Positions 17,201 to 25,523 of a stretch of 64,000 nucleotides of DNA are shown piece after piece. Under the pieces are notes generated by a model. It made no database searches. It saw nothing but the letters and a program-made list of their open reading frames with translations, and had not been told where the DNA came from. The first letter of the stretch is position 1, and the number at the start of each line of letters is the position of its first letter. A program made the position numbers and the translations under genes. Location: assembly GCA_027310725.1 (NCBI GenBank), contig DAIDAG010000034.1, positions 1-64,000 of the forward strand. The letters run 5' to 3'. The DNA is from Sideroxydans sp. GTDB taxonomy: Bacteria; Pseudomonadota; Gammaproteobacteria; Burkholderiales; Gallionellaceae.

Positions 17201-19216
17201 ATGAAGCGGGAAAAAAACCAAGGAATTAGTAATTCCAACATGAACTCATCAGAGCCCTCGCAATTGCCCAGCGGGCAAACTATGGAGCCCACATCAAGTA
17301 CGCTTTCTGTCTGCGATAGCCTCATCATGATAGAAGAATCGCACCAGCGCTCCGCTGCCTATGGTCTGGACAAAAAAGTAAAGCCGGAGTTCAGCCCCCT
17401 GCACCGCACTGATTTGTCCCTGTTGATTGAAAAAAACCAGCGCTTGCACACGCATGCGGTGCCGGTAATGGAAACACTCTACGAGCAAATCTTCAATACC
17501 CACAACATGGTGCTTCTGACCGATGCCAATGGTGTGATCATGCATTCATTGGGTGACGATGATTTCCTGGAAAAAGCGAATCGTGTCGCGCTCAGTCCCG
17601 GTGTCGCCTGGTCGGAAGAAAGCAAGGGTACAAATGCAATCGGAACCGCGATTGCTGAGCAAAAGCCTATGCTTGTCCATGCTGACGAACATTATTTGTG
17701 TGCCAATCATTTCCTGACTTGCTCTGCTGCACCCATCATAGACTGCCAAGGCAAAGTGATCGGCGTACTGGATGTTTCCGGTGACCAACGCAGTTATCAC
17801 AAACATACGATGGCACTGGTACGCATGTCCGCGCAAATGATCGAAAATCAATTGTTCCTGTCGGCATTTGAGGACGCAATCATCTTGCATTTTCATCCGC
17901 GTCCGGAATTTATCGGAACCTTGATGGAGGGCATCGCATCATTCACTCCCGCTGGTCGCTTCCTTTCCGCCAACAGGGTTGGTCAATTCCAGCTAGGCCT
18001 TTCGCTGGTTGCGCTTCAATCGCACACATTTAGTTCACTGTTTGGTTTGCCGGTTTCCTCTTTGTTTGACCATTACCGCACTGCGACACCCGGCCTGTTG
18101 AGTCTTTGTTTACATAATGGCATACGGGTATTCAGTCGTGCGCAATTAAATCGCACCAATAACGCATTCCAGCATGTTGCCAATACGGCTACTCACGAAC
18201 AAAAGCAAAAGGAAGTTCAGCAAGACAGCCGACGACTGTCCTGTTTACGTTATTTGAACACCGGCGACCCGCAGCTCGCGGCAGTAATCGACAAAGTCAA
18301 AAAGGTGCTGGGACGCGACATTCCCATCTTGATTGTGGGCGAAACTGGCACCGGCAAGGAATTGCTTGCGCAGGCGATTCATAACGATTCTCCGCGGTCG
18401 AAGAGTCCATTCGTCGCGGTAAATTGCGCTTCCATTCCGGAGACATTGATCGAGTCGGAACTGTTTGGTTATACAGATGGCGCTTTTACCGGTGCCCGCA
18501 AGAAAGGCAGTATTGGCAAAATCTTGCAAGCCAACGGGGGAACTCTGTTTCTGGACGAAATTGGCGATATGCCGCTCAATCTTCAGTCACGTCTGTTACG
18601 CGTACTTCAGGAACGCCTGGTCACACCGCTTGGCAGTACCCAATCAATAGCCGTCAATGTCGAACTGATCTGCGCAACCAATTGCGATCTGCGGGCCATG
18701 ATAGCCAAGAATGAATTTCGCGAAGACCTGTATTACCGTATCAACGGATTGGTGGTAAGACTGCCCCCTCTTCGCGAACGAACCGATCTCGAACCTGTGA
18801 TAGAAAAAATTCTCGCTGCCGAACCAAGCGGTGTTCCCCATGTGGTTTCGCCTGAAATTATGAAATTGTTCAAGCGTCATCGCTGGCCGGGAAACTTTCG
18901 CCAGTTGTCGAATCTTTTGCGCACGGCAATGGTAATTGCCGGTGATGAAAAGGAGATACGGCGCGAACATTTGCCGGATGATTTTCTTGAAGATGTCGAA
19001 GCTTCCAAGACCGAATGCATTGGCGATAGCATCGAAAGAAATGAAACCGTCAATATCGCCGATCACTCGATCATCAGCCATGCCAATCTTGAGAAAATAA
19101 AAATTTCCACCATTCAAAAGATTCTGGAAGAGAACGACGGCAATGTATCGGCGACCGCCAAAATGCTTGGCGTATCACGCAATACCATCTATCGCCACAA
19201 CGCGACCAAGAAATAA
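17201..19216 (+). CDS. AcoR-type sigma-54-dependent transcriptional activator
   Basis: 671 residues. N-terminal GAF-type sensory domain (about 80-220, GVAWSEESKGTNAIGTAI, the usual AcoR signature), a linker, then the AAA+ sigma-54 interaction domain: Walker A GETGTGKE (380-387), GAFTGA loop (427-432) contacting sigma-54, Walker B TLFLDEIGD (448-456), arginine-finger region FREDLYYRIN. A Fis-type helix-turn-helix lies at 640-668 (NVSATAKMLGVSRNTIYRH). No phosphorylatable receiver domain, so it should respond directly to a small molecule. AcoR/ExaD-type relatives control acetoin or alcohol catabolism. Several -24/-12 promoters around it make it the likely master regulator of this region. Strong GGAGGAGGT binding site. 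Confidence 0.93.
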   Translation: MKREKNQGISNSNMNSSEPSQLPSGQTMEPTSSTLSVCDSLIMIEESHQRSAAYGLDKKVKPEFSPLHRTDLSLLIEKNQRLHTHAVPVMETLYEQIFNTHNMVLLTDANGVIMHSLGDDDFLEKANRVALSPGVAWSEESKGTNAIGTAIAEQKPMLVHADEHYLCANHFLTCSAAPIIDCQGKVIGVLDVSGDQRSYHKHTMALVRMSAQMIENQLFLSAFEDAIILHFHPRPEFIGTLMEGIASFTPAGRFLSANRVGQFQLGLSLVALQSHTFSSLFGLPVSSLFDHYRTATPGLLSLCLHNGIRVFSRAQLNRTNNAFQHVANTATHEQKQKEVQQDSRRLSCLRYLNTGDPQLAAVIDKVKKVLGRDIPILIVGETGTGKELLAQAIHNDSPRSKSPFVAVNCASIPETLIESELFGYTDGAFTGARKKGSIGKILQANGGTLFLDEIGDMPLNLQSRLLRVLQERLVTPLGSTQSIAVNVELICATNCDLRAMIAKNEFREDLYYRINGLVVRLPPLRERTDLEPVIEKILAAEPSGVPHVVSPEIMKLFKRHRWPGNFRQLSNLLRTAMVIAGDEKEIRREHLPDDFLEDVEASKTECIGDSIERNETVNIADHSIISHANLEKIKISTIQKILEENDGNVSATAKMLGVSRNTIYRHNATKK

Positions 19217-19349
19217 TGCTCCGTATACGTTGATCGCGTTACGTAGTGCCCATCATATAAACAGACAGTCTGAATTTTATTAGACGGAATTGCTGCGGCT
19301 GTACGTTATGCCATTGTTGATCTCATTTAACTGATTACCTCGAATCAAG

Positions 19350-19364
19350 TGGCACACTATTTGC
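19350..19364 (+). promoter_or_regulatory. Sigma-54 (-24/-12) promoter of the PqqU-like receptor gene
   Basis: TGGCACACTATTTGC: all consensus positions of the -24 (TGGCAC) and -12 (TTGC) boxes with correct spacing. It overlaps the longest possible reading frame of the downstream gene (which could begin at GTG 19349), so that frame's true start must lie after the transcription start near 19376; ATG 19421 fits. Confidence 0.85.
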
Positions 19365-19420
19365 ATGGTTTGCCATGCACCATGCAGGTATTCCGATCAA
19401 CTCACCCACATGAAAATACG

Positions 19421-21553
19421 ATGAATAACTCAAATTATATTGGCATTAATCAAGCTATCCAGTTGCGCAGGCGTGCTGTTGCAAAGACTGTCCTGCTCTG
19501 CATGCTCCCGCTGGTCGAAACCAATGCAGGCGCACAAGATAACCAGCTCGATACGATGGTGGTAACCGCCAGCAGAACCGAGCAGCGCATCATGGACACA
19601 GCAGCTTCTATCAGCGTGGTGAATTCTCAGCAGATTCATGACGGGCAACCGGAACAAAATCTGTCTGAGCCACTTCAACGCGTCCCCGGAATTTTTGCGT
19701 TGAACCGTCAAAACTATGCACAGGACCTATTGATTTCCTCCCGCGGCTTTGGTGCCAACTCAACCTTTGGTTCGCGTGGCATCAAGATATTTGTTGACGG
19801 CATACCAGGTACGGCAGCGGATGGTCAGGGTCAGATTTCTCATGTCGATCTTGCTTCTGCGGATCATATAGAAGTCATGCGCGGTCCGTTTTCTGTACTG
19901 TACGGGAACTCGGCCGGCGGGGTTATCAATGTGTTTACGGAAAACGGAAAACCGGGTGCGGAGGCTACACCCTATTTCTCAGTCGGATCTTACGGACAGG
20001 TCAAGTATGGACTTAAGATTGATGGAGAAAAGAACAACATCAATTACGTGCTGGATGATGGTGCCTTGCATACCGATGGTTACCGTGATCATAGCAACGC
20101 TGATCGAAAAAACGAGAATGCCAAGCTGGTCTTGAAATTTGGCGAAAACACCTCGGTGACAGTAGTCGCTAATAACGTCAATCTGAGCGCATCGGATCCT
20201 CTCGGCCTGACAGCTTCGCAGTTGCGGAGTGATCCCCGTGCTGCCGGTACGGGAGCGTTGGCTTTTGACACGCGCAAAAGCGTTGATCAGGCTCAGGGTG
20301 GGCTGGTGATAACCCAGCGTATCAGTGAAAGCGATTCGATTACGCTAACCCCGTATTACGGTGACCGCCACGTTATTCAATATCTTGCCACAACATTCAA
20401 TGGCGTAATCAATCTGGATCGGCAGTATTATGGTATGAATAGTAAATGGCTTCATACAGGGGAAATTGGATCCATTCCGTTAAAACTGGTCACCGGCGTA
20501 GACAGCAACCAGAATAAGGATCATCGGCTCACCTTCAACAATAATGCCGGGCAACAGGTGGTCTCACCAACCACCGACCAGGTATACGATATGGAAGCGC
20601 GGAATCTGGACGAATATATCCAGGGCGAATTGCGCCCGACAGATCGGCTTGCTTTCACGGCGGGCGCACGGCAATCGAAAACCACATTGAGCGCAATCAG
20701 TGAGAATTCGCTACCCACTTTGGGCTCCCATGATTATCAAGCAATGACCGGCATGGCCTCCGCGCAATATTATGTGCAGGAAAATACAAATGTATATCTG
20801 TCATATGGCTCAGGATTTGACACTCCCACGCTTAACCAGGTTTTCTACAGCCCAGCTTATGTGAATGCGGCTCCCGGTTCTGTACCAAATACAGGCAACA
20901 TCGGCTTGCTGGCAGCACGCACGCAGCAACTGGAGATTGGATCCAAGAGCGAAATTACCGGTGTTGCGCAGGTTAAGGTTGCCTTGTTTGATGCTGAGAC
21001 AACGGATGATATCGTCGTAGCTTCGAGCAATTTCGGTAAGACTGCTTTTATGAATGCACCCAAGACAAGTCGCAAAGGAATGGAGCTGGATGCGCAGTGG
21101 CAATTGCCCTATCAATTGCAGGCAAGCATGGCCTATACTTTGGTCAATGCGACAGTTGAGCAGGCTTACACGGAAACAATTAACACTAGACAGGTTACAG
21201 TCAACAACGGCAATAGAATACCCGGTGTGCCCAGACAGGGGCTATTTGCCGAAATGGTTTGGCGCAAGCCGGATAAATCTCTTGAATATGGGGTCGAGGG
21301 GAGAGCTGCAGGCAGTATTGCGGCAAATGACTTGAACCAGGCTTATTCAAGTGGCTACGGGATTATGAATCTGCGGGCGATTGTCAGACAAAATATCGGT
21401 GGTTGGTCACTGACTGAGTTTGCACGAGTCGATAACGTGTTCGACCGCTTCTATGTGGGCTCAGTCATCGTCAACCAGGCAGCCAGCCAGTTTTACGAAG
21501 GTGCGCCCGGGCGCAATTGGTTAGCCGGGGGCAAGGCCACTTACAAGTTTTAA
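19421..21553 (+). CDS. TonB-dependent outer-membrane receptor, PqqU/YncD-like (candidate PQQ importer)
   Basis: 710 residues from ATG 19421. A signal peptide ends near NAGAQD and is followed directly by the TonB box-like DTMVVTAS. Plug domain: LSEPLQRVPGIFALNRQNYAQDL, ISSRGFGANSTFGSRGIKIFVDGIP, IEVMRGPFSVLYGNSAGGVINVF. The 22-strand barrel ends in RVDNVFDRFYVGSVIVNQ and a C-terminal aromatic (TYKF). The plug and the last strands match E. coli YncD, reported as the PQQ receptor PqqU, more closely than siderophore receptors. Being driven by a sigma-54 promoter next to a PQQ dehydrogenase supports PQQ uptake. No pqq biosynthesis gene is in the window. Confidence 0.85.
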   Translation: MNNSNYIGINQAIQLRRRAVAKTVLLCMLPLVETNAGAQDNQLDTMVVTASRTEQRIMDTAASISVVNSQQIHDGQPEQNLSEPLQRVPGIFALNRQNYAQDLLISSRGFGANSTFGSRGIKIFVDGIPGTAADGQGQISHVDLASADHIEVMRGPFSVLYGNSAGGVINVFTENGKPGAEATPYFSVGSYGQVKYGLKIDGEKNNINYVLDDGALHTDGYRDHSNADRKNENAKLVLKFGENTSVTVVANNVNLSASDPLGLTASQLRSDPRAAGTGALAFDTRKSVDQAQGGLVITQRISESDSITLTPYYGDRHVIQYLATTFNGVINLDRQYYGMNSKWLHTGEIGSIPLKLVTGVDSNQNKDHRLTFNNNAGQQVVSPTTDQVYDMEARNLDEYIQGELRPTDRLAFTAGARQSKTTLSAISENSLPTLGSHDYQAMTGMASAQYYVQENTNVYLSYGSGFDTPTLNQVFYSPAYVNAAPGSVPNTGNIGLLAARTQQLEIGSKSEITGVAQVKVALFDAETTDDIVVASSNFGKTAFMNAPKTSRKGMELDAQWQLPYQLQASMAYTLVNATVEQAYTETINTRQVTVNNGNRIPGVPRQGLFAEMVWRKPDKSLEYGVEGRAAGSIAANDLNQAYSSGYGIMNLRAIVRQNIGGWSLTEFARVDNVFDRFYVGSVIVNQAASQFYEGAPGRNWLAGGKATYKF

Positions 21554-21595
21554 AAATACTTTGTATTACTTGAGGGCTCGTATTATCGATCACAT

Positions 21596-21632
21596 GGCTT
21601 AAACCGATGGCTTTTACCCGTTGGTTTAAGCC
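21596..21632. terminator. Hairpin after the PqqU-like gene
   Basis: GGCTTAAACC and its exact reverse complement GGTTTAAGCC enclose a 17-nt loop, 43 bp after the stop codon. No T tract follows, so it may act as an RNA-stabilising hairpin or a weak terminator. Confidence 0.5.
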
Positions 21633-21944
21633 CTGAAAGTTCAGTAAGCGCGAGGTGAAGAATAAACCATAACCCAGCTTTGCTGGTGTTGCGCATTTAG
21701 CCTGCGAACAAGATAACCTTGATCTTGCGCCCGGCTGCATAACCCGCTTGCTTTAGCAGGTGGTTGTTAAGCGATCCGGCATCAATACAATCACTATTCG
21801 TTCTGCATGAGCCAAGAGCACTCATATGAATCGCAAAACGAGAACAGAAAATAATATGCAGCACGGTGCTGGTGCGATCATTACATACAACAGGCCTATA
21901 AAGGCATGCGGAATAAATTCTAAGATCACGCTGATTCCGGGTGC
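21633..21944. other. Gap between convergent genes, no gene seen
   Basis: About 310 bp between the receptor hairpin and the porin terminator. Short inverted repeats occur (CCAGCTTTGCTGG near 21674, CTTGATCTTG-type near 21717), but no coding sequence with a start signal. Confidence 0.4.
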
Positions 21945-21979
21945 GAAAAAAAAGAACGGCCAACCGAAGGTGGCCGTTC
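21945..21979 (-). terminator. Intrinsic terminator of the porin gene
   Basis: On the minus strand the nine-base arms GAACGGCCA and TGGCCGTTC close a small loop and are followed by eight T residues. It begins about 32 bp after the porin stop. Confidence 0.9.
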
Positions 21980-22010
21980 AACTCAACTAAGAAACTGGAC
22001 TAAGTTAGAA

Positions 22011-23177
22011 TTAAAACTTGTGTGCCAGACCAAAGTCGACGCCTGTGCTACCGAAACCAGTTGCCGCACCTGGACCACCATCAAGTGAGTTGGTATAGCC
22101 TGAGTAAGCCATCGTGCCTTTTCCCCCTGTCCCATTATCGATCTTGGCAAAATCCGCATACAAGTTAGTCACCTTGGATAGAGTGTAGTCCAAACCGAGG
22201 GAGAATTTGCTCAGGTTACCCATGCCTAAAACACCTGTTCCGTTGTTAGCGTCATTAATCTTGCCGTAGGAAACTTTGCCCAGGAAATTGCCGCCAAAAG
22301 GAGCAGTCGCGCCGAGCGTCCAGCTCTTCGTATCCCAAACGGAGGCAGTGTCATCCTTTACTGATTCCCAATAGCCTAAAACCTTGGCAACGCCGAAGTC
22401 GTAAGAACCGCCAAGGACGTTGATTGCAATACCTGACTGAGCGGCGCCATTCGTATCAGCTTTTTCGTAGTCATACGTCAAACTGATCGGACCGTTATTG
22501 TATTGCGGTGCAATCGCATACAGATGAGTGTTGCCATCCATCGCGCTGGCAGTGGGTGTACAGCCAGCGGTATAGCATGTAGCGGCGGGTTTAATTTGTG
22601 TCAAGCCAGTCAGGTTGAATGTATATGCGGCAAGAACACTGAAGCCATCGGCGAAGGTCGGGGAGATATAGGCAACGGCGTTGTCTGCACGAGTCTGATG
22701 AATTTGCAGGTCAGCAAATTCACCGACCGACCCCAGACCGAACGCATTGTACTTACCTGCAAAGGTGTAACGAGCGCCGTCAAGACGTCCGGCGACGGCC
22801 GTACCAAAACCGCCAGTCAGGCCAACAAAAGCGTGTCCGGATGTCAATCCGCCCCCGGCCAGGGTGCCCCCGGCTGTACCATTAGATGATGGGCTATTCG
22901 CCTGTGAACTGAAGTCAAGGATAGCCTTGACGTCAAAAATATACTTGACACCATTCTCGAGGTCTTCGCTGCCCTTGAAACCCAGATAGCTATCGCCAGA
23001 CACACCAGAATCCAGGGTTGTGGCGGTACCGTTTGAATTGACGTTTCCGCTGCTGCCGCTGCGGCTGACCACGCCCATATCGGCGTTGCCGTAGATTGTC
23101 GCGTCAGCGAAGGCAGAACCTGCAACGAGACCACTGAATGCGCCAGCGATTGCAAGCGCGATAATTTTCATTTGCAT
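22011..23177 (-). CDS. Gram-negative porin
   Basis: 388 residues. A signal peptide (MKIIALAIAGAFSGLVAGSAFA) precedes a 16-strand general porin of the betaproteobacterial type: ATIYGNADMGVVSRS at the mature start, LGFKGSEDLENGVKYIFDVK, GLTGGFGTAVAGRLDG, and the C-terminal VDFGLAHKF with terminal phenylalanine needed for BAM assembly. It forms trimeric diffusion channels in the outer membrane. A second in-frame ATG at 23171 is equally possible. It follows the alcohol dehydrogenase gene on the same strand after 159 bp and ends at a strong terminator, so it could serve substrate entry for that enzyme. Confidence 0.93.
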   Translation of the reverse strand: MQMKIIALAIAGAFSGLVAGSAFADATIYGNADMGVVSRSGSSGNVNSNGTATTLDSGVSGDSYLGFKGSEDLENGVKYIFDVKAILDFSSQANSPSSNGTAGGTLAGGGLTSGHAFVGLTGGFGTAVAGRLDGARYTFAGKYNAFGLGSVGEFADLQIHQTRADNAVAYISPTFADGFSVLAAYTFNLTGLTQIKPAATCYTAGCTPTASAMDGNTHLYAIAPQYNNGPISLTYDYEKADTNGAAQSGIAINVLGGSYDFGVAKVLGYWESVKDDTASVWDTKSWTLGATAPFGGNFLGKVSYGKINDANNGTGVLGMGNLSKFSLGLDYTLSKVTNLYADFAKIDNGTGGKGTMAYSGYTNSLDGGPGAATGFGSTGVDFGLAHKF

Positions 23178-23336
23178 AATTTAATCCCCTAAAAAATTGA
23201 TATCAATAATTAATGTCAGTTTTATGATCATCGGTTAGCGTTTGATCCGGCCAGGTAAAATTTGAAGTCGTAGGCTCCGTCATTGTGCGATTTGGCGAGC
23301 AGGCAAGTTCAAACATAATCTGATCGGATCAAGTGA

Positions 23337-25085
23337 TCACTTGGATGAGAGTTTGAAAACCCAAACTGAACCACCTTGTTCCAGGAAGTTGACTTTCTTG
23401 GCAACTTCACCTCCCCACAACGGTACCGCACCGCCCCAACCGGACACTACGGCAACATACTGGGTATCACCGTCCTTCCATGTCACCGGAGGTGCAACAA
23501 CGCCGGAACCGGTCTGGAATTTCCAGAGTTCTTTTCCTGTTTTTGCGTCCAACGCTTTCAGGTATCCTTCAGGCGTTCCGTAAAACACCAGGCCGCCGGC
23601 CGTCGTCATTACCCCACCCCAAAGCGGCGCGTTGTTTTTAACTTCCCATTCAATCTTGCCTGTCTTTGGATTGACCGCGCGCAAAGCGCCGATGTAATCA
23701 TCGAAGATCGGATGGATGGTAAAGCCCGCGCCCAGGAAAGCGCCGCCTTTCTTGTAGGTAACTGGCTCATTCCAGATATCCATGCCCCACTCGTTAGCCG
23801 GAACGTAGAACAGTTTGGTTTGCGGACTATAGGCCATCGGCATCTGATTCTTGGCGCCGAGGAAAGCCGGTGCAGCAAATACGGTCTCTCCCTTTTCGCC
23901 CTCTTTACCTTTGGTCGGATCGCCAGGACGTCCGTTCTCATTGTAAATAGGACGGCCAGTTTTCAGATCAATGCCGGAAGCCCAGGTGATTTTCTTGACG
24001 AATGGAAAGGCGTTTTCCAATTTGCCATTGGTGGCATCAATCACATAAAAGAAACCGTTACGATCTGCTTTTGCGCCATACCGTTTGCCATCCATGTTGA
24101 AGGTGACAAACTCGTTGACTCCGTCGTAATCCCAGCCATCGTGCGGCGTAGTCTGATAGCTCCATTTGATCTGCCCCGAGTCCAGATCCAGGGCAACAGT
24201 GGACGAAGAATACAGGTTGTCGCCAGGCCGCAACCAGCTGTTCCATGGAGCTGGATTCCCTGTTCCAAAGTAGGCCAGACCGGTCGAATTATCATAAGTC
24301 CCGCCAAGCCAGGTTGCACTACCGCCGGTTTTCCACGTATCGCCAGGCCAGGTTTTGTTGGTGGTTCCGGTAACACCGTTTGCTGTCGCGTTACCGTCTT
24401 TATCGTACTTGTAGCCCATTTGACCTTCAATCATAGGACGCATCCAGATTAGCTGGCCGGTCCGCGGATTGCGAGCCTCAACACGTCCTATGACGCCGAA
24501 TTCGCCGCCGGATACACCGGTTAGCAACAATCCTTTGGCAATAAGTGGCGCGGCAGATATGGAATAGCCGGCAGCATAATCGTCAACCTTTTCTTTCCAG
24601 ACAATCTTGCCGGTATCCTGATTCAACGCAACCAGTTGCGCGTCGAGCGTGCCAAAAATTACCAGATTGTCGTACAAGGCTGCGCCCCGGTTAACAACGT
24701 CACAGCAAGGCATGATCCCTTCGGGGAGACGATGTTCGTATTTCCATAACTTGGTGCCGGTCTTCATATCGATTGCATAGATGCGAGAATACGAAGCGGT
24801 TACAAACATTTTCCCGTTATAAATTAACGGTTGTGACTCTTGTCCGCGTTGCTTTTCACCTCCGAACGAAAACGACCAAGCCGGCGTGAGCTTGCTCACG
24901 GTTTTGGTATTAATTTGCGTCAATGGAGAGAAACGTTGTGCTTCCGTCCCCATCCCCCACGACAACACGTCGTTCGTCGTTTTGGCATCGTTCTCAATCA
25001 TCGCATCGGTTACGCCTGCTGCGTGAGCTGCAAAAGAACTGCTTACCAAAACGCTGAACAGTGCCCCTAAAAGCTTTTTATTCAT
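23337..25085 (-). CDS. PQQ-dependent alcohol dehydrogenase, lanthanide-type (ExaF/PedH-like)
   Basis: 582 residues from ATG 25085 (GGGAGG upstream; the longer frame to 25169 runs across the promoter). A Sec signal peptide ends near AAHAAG. Eight-bladed quinoprotein propeller with W-motifs. The vicinal disulfide of PQQ alcohol dehydrogenases is present ([12 protein letters not shown]127-C128). The catalytic region reads [14 protein letters not shown]319 is the catalytic base and D321, two residues on, is the extra aspartate that marks lanthanide-dependent enzymes (calcium forms have Ala or Ser). Overall sequence is nearest to ethanol dehydrogenases ExaA/PedE/PedH rather than methanol XoxF. It oxidises alcohols or aldehydes in the periplasm and passes electrons to cytochrome c-550. 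Confidence 0.92.
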   Translation of the reverse strand: MNKKLLGALFSVLVSSSFAAHAAGVTDAMIENDAKTTNDVLSWGMGTEAQRFSPLTQINTKTVSKLTPAWSFSFGGEKQRGQESQPLIYNGKMFVTASYSRIYAIDMKTGTKLWKYEHRLPEGIMPCCDVVNRGAALYDNLVIFGTLDAQLVALNQDTGKIVWKEKVDDYAAGYSISAAPLIAKGLLLTGVSGGEFGVIGRVEARNPRTGQLIWMRPMIEGQMGYKYDKDGNATANGVTGTTNKTWPGDTWKTGGSATWLGGTYDNSTGLAYFGTGNPAPWNSWLRPGDNLYSSSTVALDLDSGQIKWSYQTTPHDGWDYDGVNEFVTFNMDGKRYGAKADRNGFFYVIDATNGKLENAFPFVKKITWASGIDLKTGRPIYNENGRPGDPTKGKEGEKGETVFAAPAFLGAKNQMPMAYSPQTKLFYVPANEWGMDIWNEPVTYKKGGAFLGAGFTIHPIFDDYIGALRAVNPKTGKIEWEVKNNAPLWGGVMTTAGGLVFYGTPEGYLKALDAKTGKELWKFQTGSGVVAPPVTWKDGDTQYVAVVSGWGGAVPLWGGEVAKKVNFLEQGGSVWVFKLSSK

Positions 25086-25149
25086 ATTCAACCTCCCTGT
25101 TTTAGTCGGAAATGTCACGAAATTTATTGCACCTGCGCGGAACCTGAAG

Positions 25150-25164
25150 GCAAATTGCATGCCA
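25150..25164 (-). promoter_or_regulatory. Sigma-54 (-24/-12) promoter of the alcohol dehydrogenase gene
   Basis: The minus strand reads TGGCATGCAATTTGC, an exact match to TGGCAYG-N4-TTGC. Predicted start near 25138, about 53 nt ahead of ATG 25085. It lies in the divergent region shared with the NosR-like gene, so one activator-binding site could serve both directions. Confidence 0.87.
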
Positions 25165-25448
25165 CCCATTTAAGGTACTTGTCCTGCTGCTCATTTGGAT
25201 CGGCCACTACTAACGTAAGTCTCTAAAAAAATGGATTTTCGTTATAGGTGTGAGTCTTTGGCGATATTTTTATCGTTGGGATTAAATTTTGGCTTCCAGA
25301 GATATTGATGAAATCGGGGTTTTATGACGAACGTCGACTGTCACAATATGGATCGACCGTTCCATTACGAGACACAACGTGAACAATTATTTATTTGAAG
25401 ACCATGTTCAAAATGCAACACATCCACGAGATAGGCTGAACAACGAAT
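25165..25448. promoter_or_regulatory. Divergent control region between alcohol dehydrogenase and NosR-like genes
   Basis: About 285 bp between two outward-facing sigma-54 promoters. GAGACACAACGTGAACA (25369-25385) and TGTTCAAAATGCAACA (25405-25420, near-palindromic TGTT-N8-AACA) are candidate activator sites. No coding frame with a start signal. Confidence 0.45.
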
Positions 25449-25463
25449 TGGCATAGATTATGC
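25449..25463 (+). promoter_or_regulatory. Probable sigma-54 promoter of the NosR-like gene
   Basis: TGGCATAGATTATGC has the -24 TGGCA and the -12 GC at the correct distance; TTGC is ATGC here, one mismatch. Predicted start near 25475, 49 nt before ATG 25524. Confidence 0.6.
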
Positions 25464-25523
25464 CTACTTGTGCAAATAATATTAATACAGAAGAAATAGC
25501 TGGTCTCAAGTAAAGGCGTACGC

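Noticed and set aside
16962-17204. 80-codon frame overlapping the activator start as ATGA
   Set aside because: TTG start without binding site, built across two palindromes, no recognisable fold. Overlap alone is not enough.
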